Positions 58,532 through 64,000 of a stretch of DNA of 64,000 bases are shown piece after piece. The notes beneath the pieces are model-generated. The model had not been told where the DNA came from. It searched no databases and worked only from the letters and a program-made list of their open reading frames with translations. The number at the start of each line of letters is the position of its first letter. The first letter of the stretch is position 1. The stretch is from Acidimicrobiales bacterium (GTDB taxonomy: Bacteria > Actinomycetota > Acidimicrobiia > Acidimicrobiales > Iamiaceae), in the NCBI GenBank assembly GCA_025463985.1, contig JAODBM010000002.1, forward strand, positions 174,650 through 238,649, given 5' to 3'. Position numbers and translations under genes: made by a program.

Positions 58532-60466
58532 TCATGGATGCTGCCGCGCGGCCACCAGGACCCGAGGGACGAGCCATCGCGACACGTACTTGGCCATGTC
58601 ATAGCGGTAGTGCACGCTGTCGGACCGAAGCTTCTGCCCGCCGTGCTCCTCGATGCATCTGCCCTTGGGACACACGAACGCATCGAGGTCCACGAGCCGC
58701 GTGCGCCGGTCGGCGCGCGCCACTTGCCGAATCACGTCGTTCGAGCATGCGGCCCGGCGCATGTCGTCCGGTATGCCGAAGCGAACCAAGGTCGCCGGGT
58801 CCTGCACGCCTGGTGACGTGACCAAGACGACCGTGGCGCCGTGCTTCGAAAGGTCGGCCACCTGGCGCTTCAGCTGACCCCGCGAGAGCTCCTCATAGCG
58901 CGGATCGCACTGGTCGCGTTGGGTGCCGTCCAGCACGATGTTGTAGCTGAACAGGGTGCCGTACAGGAGCATCACCACGTCCGGTCGGTACTGATCGGCG
59001 AACGTCGAAAAGTTCTTGGTGCAGTCCTTGCGGAGGAAGTCCGGCCCCGAGTTCAAGGTCCTGAGCGGGGGGCCGAAGCCGACCATCGGGGTGCAGCCGA
59101 TGGAGCCGACGTTCACCAGCGTGACGCCGAGCTCATTGCGGATCGGCGCGATGCCTTCCACGCCCAGCACATAGGCCACCGAGTCGCCGGCCACCATGAG
59201 CCTTGGCGTGCCGGTCTGGCCGGACGCGACGGCGGCCGCGGCGTCGCGGCTTTGGGTGATGGCGGAGATGGCGCCACTCGTGGCCGCGATCAGGGCGATG
59301 GCGGTGACCACCGCGGCGGCGGGCATCGCCACCTTGGCGGTCACGCCCTTCAGCGCGCCGTAGCGGATGGGCCGTTCAAGGAGCACGTACGAGATCGTCC
59401 CGATGGCGATTGCGGCCGACGCCTGGACGAGGAGCAGCGTCCAGCCGGACAACCCGGTGCGGTGTTCGGTCAAGTACAGGTAGATCGGCCAGTGGTACAG
59501 GTACACGCCATAGCTGATGAGCCCGAGCCAGCGCAGCGGTGCGAAGGTCAGCGCCTTGGAGACGACCATCCGCTCGGGATGGGTGGCGGCGGCGATGATC
59601 GTGGTGACGGCCACGCCGCACCAGGCCAGGCCGAACGTGTAGATGACCGTGGTCGTGAGGTCGGTCCCCGCCCACATGAACGCCAGGAAAGCGACCGACG
59701 CGACCGCTGCGGCCTCCAGAGCGAGGCGCGACGTCCGGTCCTTGGTGTGGCCGTGTCCCACCTGCCAGGCCGCGAGTGCGGCACCCATGGCGATGGCGGC
59801 GATGCGGGTGTGGGTGCCCAGATAGAGGCTGTTCGGAGAGGCGGCGCCGGTCAGGTGCAGCCCGACCATCAACGCCACCGAGACGACCGCCACCGCCACC
59901 GCGGCCCGCAATATGGTGCTGGGCTTGCTCCGCCAACGCAGCAGCGCCACGACCGCGAGCGGCCAGATCACGTAGAACTGCTCCTCGATCGCCAGGCTCC
60001 ACGTGTGCTCCAGCGGTGACGGTGCGAGCCCGGCTTGGAAGTACGTGTGGCCGGCGAGGATGGCGTGCCAGTTCGCCACGTAGAACAGGGTCGCGAAGCT
60101 GTCGGCCCGGATGCTGCCGAGCTCTTCGGGGATGGCCACGAAGTGGGCGTAGGCGGCGATGCCCACGAGCATCACCAACAGCGCCGGGAACAGTCGCCGG
60201 GCCCGCCGTGCCCAGAACTCGGCCAGCCGAATGCGGCGGTTGCGGCGCCACTCGGCCAGCAGCAAGAGGGTGATCAGGTATCCCGACAGCACGAAGAAGA
60301 GATCGACCCCGAGATAGCCACCACGAAGGTGGCCCCCGTGGAACACGAGCACGGCCGCGACCGCCACGCCCCGCAGCCCGTCGAGCGCGCCGATGTGGCG
60401 CAATCCCCGCTTTCCCCCACGAGTGTCCGGTGCCGCGGCCGTCCGGCCCTCAGCCGTCGCTACCAA
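58532..60466 (-). CDS. OafA-type acyltransferase with C-terminal SGNH domain (paralogue 2)
   Basis: A 644-aa acyltransferase. The membrane domain starts with GALDGLRGVAVAAVLVFHGGH and includes GVDLFFVLSGYLI and TWSLAIEEQFYVIWP. The C-terminal SGNH part has LMVAGDSVAYVLG and ends with DSVHYRYDMAKYVSRWL. It is closely related to the copies at 54.6-56.4 kb and from 63.4 kb. The start is TTG 60466, about 27 residues before the conserved domain; GAGAGGA is rather far upstream, so it is uncertain. It leads a minus-strand group with the PGVYIWNDF protein and the FkbM-type methyltransferase. Confidence 0.91.
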   Translation of the reverse strand: MVATAEGRTAAAPDTRGGKRGLRHIGALDGLRGVAVAAVLVFHGGHLRGGYLGVDLFFVLSGYLITLLLLAEWRRNRRIRLAEFWARRARRLFPALLVMLVGIAAYAHFVAIPEELGSIRADSFATLFYVANWHAILAGHTYFQAGLAPSPLEHTWSLAIEEQFYVIWPLAVVALLRWRSKPSTILRAAVAVAVVSVALMVGLHLTGAASPNSLYLGTHTRIAAIAMGAALAAWQVGHGHTKDRTSRLALEAAAVASVAFLAFMWAGTDLTTTVIYTFGLAWCGVAVTTIIAAATHPERMVVSKALTFAPLRWLGLISYGVYLYHWPIYLYLTEHRTGLSGWTLLLVQASAAIAIGTISYVLLERPIRYGALKGVTAKVAMPAAAVVTAIALIAATSGAISAITQSRDAAAAVASGQTGTPRLMVAGDSVAYVLGVEGIAPIRNELGVTLVNVGSIGCTPMVGFGPPLRTLNSGPDFLRKDCTKNFSTFADQYRPDVVMLLYGTLFSYNIVLDGTQRDQCDPRYEELSRGQLKRQVADLSKHGATVVLVTSPGVQDPATLVRFGIPDDMRRAACSNDVIRQVARADRRTRLVDLDAFVCPKGRCIEEHGGQKLRSDSVHYRYDMAKYVSRWLVPRVLVAARQHP

Positions 60467-60593
60467 CGTTCAGCAAGTTCCTCTCTCGCCCGGACGGACA
60501 ACATAGAGGTCGGGCCGGCGAGCGGTTGAAACGCCGACGATCGTCCGCGGGACGGCCCGGTATGACCGTCGATCGGTCTCGTAAGGTCACGCG

Positions 60594-62123
60594 ATGCCGT
60601 ACCAGGTGGTGACCGGATATTGCTGGCCGCAGTCCGCCGTCGCCGGTGGGCGCGTCGACCTGCACCTGTCCTCGCCCGGGGCGCGGACCACGGTGGTCGA
60701 GGTGGCCCGCGTCGGCGGCGGGCGCACGGTCGTCTTCCGTGATCCCAAGGTCGAGGCGGGCGATCATGCGACGCCGCGCGACGCGTCGACCGGCGGCTGC
60801 GGGTGGCCGGTCGCCTGCTCGATCGACGTCGATCCGTCGTGGCGCTCGGGCTACTACGAGGTGACGCTGACGATCGAGGTCGGCGGAAAGGCCCGCCAGA
60901 GCCATGCCTTCTTCGTCGTGCGCCCGACGCCGGAGGCGACGAGCGCGCGCATCCTCATGGCGTTGGCGACCAACACCTGGCACGCGTACAACGACTTCGG
61001 GGGTCGCAACCTGTACACCGGCGCGACCGCGGTCTCGCTGCAACGGCCGATGGAGCCCGGCTATCTCGCCAAGCCGCCCGGCGTCGGCCGACGGGTCACC
61101 GTCATGCACCCGCCCGATCGTCAGATGGCGGCGCACGTCGGCTATCTCACGCTGAACCACCTGTCGCCGTGGGCCGGATCCGCCGGTTGGCCCGACTGGG
61201 AGCTGCCGTTCATCGAGTGGGCCGAGCGCTCGGGATATCAGATCGACGTGGTCACCAACGCCGACGTCGAAGACCACCCCGACCTCCTCGGCCACCGGCC
61301 CGACGGCTACCGGCTCTTCCTGTCGGTCGGCCACGACGAGTACTGGTCGGTGGGCATGCGGGACAGCGTCGAGGGCTTCATCGCCGGCGGCGGCAACGCC
61401 GCGTTCTTCTCCGGCAACACGTCGTTCTGGCAGGTGCGCATGGAGGACGCCACAGCGGAGGGGCCGGCGGCCACCATGGTCGGCTACAAGGCCCAGCTCA
61501 AGGACGATCCCGTCTATGAGACCGAGCGGATGGCCGAGCTCACCAGCATCTGGTCCGACCACCTGATCGGTCGGCCCGAGAACCACATGACCGGGGTGAG
61601 CTTCGCCCGCGGCGGCTACCACCGCATCGGCAAGGCTGTGGCCCGCGGCGCGGGTGGCTACACCGTGCACCGGCCCGAGCACTGGATCTTCGACGGCACC
61701 GACATCGGCTACGGCGACCTGCTCGGCGCCGACGCCACCATCGTCGGCTACGAGTGCGACGGGTGCGAGCTCACGTACCGCGACGGCCTGCCGGTGCCGA
61801 CCGGCGACGACGGCACGCCCCACGACTTCGAGATCATCGGCACGGCCCCGGCCGCCCACTTCACCCATGAGACCGCCACCCGCCCGCCGCACCCGGGCGA
61901 TCCGTCCGAGCTGGAGTTCATCGCCGCCCGCCTGTTCGGCACGCGCGACGCCGACGCGGCCCAGCGCATCGCCCACGGCCACGCCGTGCTCGGCTCGTAC
62001 ACGTCGAGCGGCGGCGGCACCGTCATCACCTCGGGCTCGACCGATTGGGCCCACGGCCTGAGCGGGCGGGACCCCGACGTCGAACAGATCACCCGCAACG
62101 TGCTCGACCGCCTCTCGACCTGA
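60594..62123 (+). CDS. N,N-dimethylformamidase beta-subunit-like protein
   Basis: A 509-aa protein similar to the large subunit of N,N-dimethylformamidase. A beta-sandwich N-terminus (VTGYCWPQSAVAGGRVDLHL) leads to NTWHAYNDFGGRNLY, LFLSVGHDEYWSVGMRDSVE and ENHMTGVSF, the family core in which an Fe site is known in the characterised enzyme. Related proteins are common in actinobacteria and most act on unknown substrates, so amide hydrolysis is not assured. It has no signal peptide. The ATG at 60594 is divergent from the acyltransferase gene by 127 bp. Confidence 0.86.
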   Translation: MPYQVVTGYCWPQSAVAGGRVDLHLSSPGARTTVVEVARVGGGRTVVFRDPKVEAGDHATPRDASTGGCGWPVACSIDVDPSWRSGYYEVTLTIEVGGKARQSHAFFVVRPTPEATSARILMALATNTWHAYNDFGGRNLYTGATAVSLQRPMEPGYLAKPPGVGRRVTVMHPPDRQMAAHVGYLTLNHLSPWAGSAGWPDWELPFIEWAERSGYQIDVVTNADVEDHPDLLGHRPDGYRLFLSVGHDEYWSVGMRDSVEGFIAGGGNAAFFSGNTSFWQVRMEDATAEGPAATMVGYKAQLKDDPVYETERMAELTSIWSDHLIGRPENHMTGVSFARGGYHRIGKAVARGAGGYTVHRPEHWIFDGTDIGYGDLLGADATIVGYECDGCELTYRDGLPVPTGDDGTPHDFEIIGTAPAAHFTHETATRPPHPGDPSELEFIAARLFGTRDADAAQRIAHGHAVLGSYTSSGGGTVITSGSTDWAHGLSGRDPDVEQITRNVLDRLST

Positions 62124-62169
62124 CGCCGTCTGGCCACCGAGGCCGGGCCGGGCCCGCGGGCCCCGCCGC

Positions 62170-63273
62170 TCAGGACGCGGTGCGCGGGGCGGGGAGGCCG
62201 CCGGCGACCGCCAGCGATGCCACGTCGCCAGGACGCAGCTCGGCGGCGATGGCGTTCCAGCGCGCCGCGTCGTGCCGCAGCTCGAGGTCGAGGAAGGCCA
62301 CGATGAGGTCGCCGGTGAGCGACCGGCGGCCCGGGGGCGTCAGCACGCCGGTGTGGGTGCCGGCCGGGACCGTGAGCAGCCCGCGGGGCCCGGGCAGCTT
62401 TGCGAACGTGTCCGTGCTGGAGCTGTAGGGCACGGTCCTGTCCTGCTGTCCGTGGATCAGCAGCAGCGGGATTGATGGCGGCTTGCTGAAGTCACCCCCG
62501 CCGAAGGACGCCAGCACCCCGCTCACCGCCACAGCCGCCTTCACCCGGGCGTTCACGCAGCAGCTGTTGAAGAAGCCGAGCGTGGTCATGGCCCCGAGCG
62601 AGTGACCGGCCACCGCGATCTCGGAGAGGTCGAGGTGGCCCGCCAGCGGGTCGCCGGCTTGCGCGTCCAGCGCCGCCATCCGCGACAGCACGTACGCGAC
62701 GTCGGCGGGCTGGTTCGCATAGTCGGTGAGGTCTTTCCACGCGCCCTGGCCGCTCGTCATCGGGAACGTCGGCGCCACGACCACGTAGCCGGCTCGAGCG
62801 ATGCCAGCGAGCAGCGGCGCGTACTCCGGGCCCGAGGCGGTGACGCCATGGGAGAACTCGACGAGCGGGAACCGTCCGTTGGCGATCGGCGCACCGGGCT
62901 GTGCGGGCGGGATGGCCGCGCTGGAGGGCGAGCCGGTGGCCGGATAGAGGATCAGCACCGGCAGGCGCCGGGACGTGGCCGCGGCGATGCCCCGCGAGGC
63001 GTCGCCCAGCGTCGGCCGGCTGGTGTCGACCATCGTGGTGGTGCGCGAGCCGACCGCGTACGCCCGCGGGCTCGCGGCGGCGGCCGGGGTGGAGGTCGCG
63101 GGCTGGGCCGTCGCTGCGGAGGCGGGACGGGTTGACGAGGAGGGAGCGGTCGCCGCCCCCTGGCGTGGTGCGGCGCTCGCGCAGGCGCTCGCCGCGCCCA
63201 CGGCGATGATCGCGAGGACCCGGGTGGGCCGGAGGCGGATTCCAAGGATGGGGCGGCGCGACACGTCCGACAC
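62170..63273 (-). CDS. Exported alpha/beta hydrolase (PAF-acetylhydrolase / chlorophyllase-like)
   Basis: A 367-aa exported hydrolase. A basic N-terminus and hydrophobic stretch (RVLAIIAVGAASAC) look like a signal peptide or weak lipobox. An Ala/Ser/Pro-rich linker follows. The alpha/beta fold has LVEFSHGVTASGPEYAPLL (oxyanion), the nucleophile VAGHSLGAMT, a late Asp in HGQQDRTVP and a His in PAGTHTGVL. Members hydrolyse esters or lipids. GTG 63273 is used; a GTG three codons later is equally possible. It is convergent with the dimethylformamidase-like gene and divergent from the truncated acyltransferase. Confidence 0.85.
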   Translation of the reverse strand: MSDVSRRPILGIRLRPTRVLAIIAVGAASACASAAPRQGAATAPSSSTRPASAATAQPATSTPAAAASPRAYAVGSRTTTMVDTSRPTLGDASRGIAAATSRRLPVLILYPATGSPSSAAIPPAQPGAPIANGRFPLVEFSHGVTASGPEYAPLLAGIARAGYVVVAPTFPMTSGQGAWKDLTDYANQPADVAYVLSRMAALDAQAGDPLAGHLDLSEIAVAGHSLGAMTTLGFFNSCCVNARVKAAVAVSGVLASFGGGDFSKPPSIPLLLIHGQQDRTVPYSSSTDTFAKLPGPRGLLTVPAGTHTGVLTPPGRRSLTGDLIVAFLDLELRHDAARWNAIAAELRPGDVASLAVAGGLPAPRTAS

Positions 63274-63387
63274 GCTACGACCCGCATCCCGGTTCGGGAC
63301 CCCGGCGTCTCCCGCCGCACACCTCGACGCCGAACCCGCGGCGGCCGAGCCGGCCGGAGGTCGGTTCGCTCCCCTACCATCCCGCCC

Positions 63388-64000
63388 GTGACGTGGCGGC
63401 CTTCCGGCGCTGTCCTCCCGGGGCTCGACGCCGCCGATCCCCGCAGCGACGAGCCGGCGGTGGCCGTCCGGCGGCGCCTCCCCCACATCCCGGCCCTCGA
63501 CGGCCTGCGCGGCGTGGCCGTGGCCGCGGTCCTGTGGTTCCACGCGGGGCACCTCGTCGGTGGCTACCTGGGCGTCGACCTCTTCTTCGTGCTCTCGGGG
63601 TACCTGGTCACGTCGCTGCTCCTCCTCGAGTGGCGGGCCACCGGCGGCATCGCGCTCGGCGCGTTCTGGAGCAGGCGCGCCCGGCGGCTGCTGCCCGCCC
63701 TCCTGGCCGTGGTCGTGGCCATCGGTCTGGCGGCGCACACCCAGGTGCCTGCGGTCAACCGGGGCCAGCTGCGCGCCGACGGCTTGGCGACGCTCGGCTA
63801 CGTGGCCAACTGGTACTCGATCGTGCGGGGCGCCAGCTACTGGGACCAGGCGCTGCTGCCGTCGTGGCTCCAGCACACGTGGAGCCTGGCGATCGAGGAG
63901 CAGTTCTACATCCTGTGGCCACCGCTCGTGCTGGCCCTGCTGGCCGTCGCTCGGCGGCGCTCCGAGGGGTCGAGGACGCCGCCCGGGGTGCGGACCGCGC
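63388..64000 (+). CDS. OafA-type acyltransferase, cut by the window end (paralogue 3)
   Basis: Starting at GTG 63388, the frame stays open to the last base. It gives VTWRPSGAVLPGLDAADPR, then PALDGLRGVAVAAVLWFHAGH, GVDLFFVLSGYLV, WSRRARRLLPALLAVVVAIG and TWSLAIEEQFYILWP. About 204 residues are visible, all in the acyltransferase 3 membrane domain. Its N-terminus, about 38 residues before the conserved core, supports longer N-termini for the other two paralogues. The end of the gene, and whether it has an SGNH domain, cannot be seen. Confidence 0.92.
   Translation, partial: MTWRPSGAVLPGLDAADPRSDEPAVAVRRRLPHIPALDGLRGVAVAAVLWFHAGHLVGGYLGVDLFFVLSGYLVTSLLLLEWRATGGIALGAFWSRRARRLLPALLAVVVAIGLAAHTQVPAVNRGQLRADGLATLGYVANWYSIVRGASYWDQALLPSWLQHTWSLAIEEQFYILWPPLVLALLAVARRRSEGSRTPPGVRTA

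Noticed and set aside
62150..62163. GGGCC-CGCG-GGCCC hairpin after the dimethylformamidase-like gene
   Set aside because: The stem is only 5 bp in a very GC-rich stretch, so it is not distinguishable from chance.
1..64000. CRISPR arrays, tRNA or rRNA genes, complete insertion sequences
   Set aside because: I looked for spaced repeats, tRNA-like cloverleaf regions and transposase motifs and saw none. The duplicated 158-bp fragment and the 26-bp palindrome are the only repeats of note.

Overview
The window looks like chromosomal DNA of a high-GC actinobacterium, most likely an uncultivated member of the Acidimicrobiia. The basis is very high GC, frequent GTG/TTG starts, an LLM-class (F420-type) oxidoreductase, many SDR, acyl-CoA dehydrogenase and CaiB-type genes, and an AftD-like arabinofuranosyltransferase. 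The lineage is an inference; there is no rRNA or tRNA gene here to test it.

Positions 1-38.5 kb form a dense catabolic region. It opens with a minus-strand group (AMP-dependent acyl-CoA ligase, amidohydrolase, LLM oxidoreductase). Divergent from it is a plus-strand operon: aldehyde dehydrogenase, cytochrome P450, SDR, a single-chain LivH-LivM-LivG permease/ATPase, LivF, then a LivK-type lipoprotein and an ABM-domain protein. From 12.7 to 29.4 kb there are five divergent gene pairs. Each is separated by a short gap carrying the same operator-like sequence (TTGTACCGACC plus a less conserved right half), and the only TetR-family regulator in the window sits beside one copy. These pairs include a second ligase, SDRs, a fused E1 dehydrogenase, an acyl-CoA dehydrogenase, a class II aldolase-like protein, an amidohydrolase, a cyclase-family hydrolase, a Baeyer-Villiger monooxygenase and a Rieske oxygenase. 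Oxygenases, ring-opening type hydrolases, CoA ligases and beta-oxidation type enzymes together suggest uptake and CoA-dependent breakdown of a cyclic (alicyclic, terpenoid or aromatic) carbon source; the substrate cannot be read from the sequence. From 29.4 to 38.5 kb follow an AcuI-like reductase, a TesB-like thioesterase, SDRs, a paired acyl-CoA dehydrogenase, a CaiB transferase and an aldehyde dehydrogenase.

The catabolic region is interrupted at 18.5-20.5 kb by a scar of different character. It holds a VapBC-type toxin-antitoxin pair, a 158-bp duplicate of part of the neighbouring acyl-CoA dehydrogenase, a lower-GC SDR and the remnant of another SDR with its middle deleted. At 36.8 kb an unusual 26-bp perfect inverted repeat is flanked by 9-bp direct repeats.

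Positions 38.5-44 kb are mixed: a secreted protein, an alpha/beta hydrolase, a coupled RsbQ-RsbP type stress-signalling pair, a DHFR/RibD-like reductase and an aldo/keto reductase.

Positions 44-64 kb are a cell-surface polysaccharide locus. It contains a flippase, a small membrane protein, a large AftD-like glycosyltransferase, a family 2 glycosyltransferase, two methyltransferases, a large polytopic protein of unknown function and three OafA-type acyltransferases (the last cut by the window end). It also contains two paralogous single-pass membrane proteins with a PGVYIWNDF motif that I do not recognise, a dimethylformamidase-like protein and an exported alpha/beta hydrolase. No stretch over 300 bases lacks a gene.
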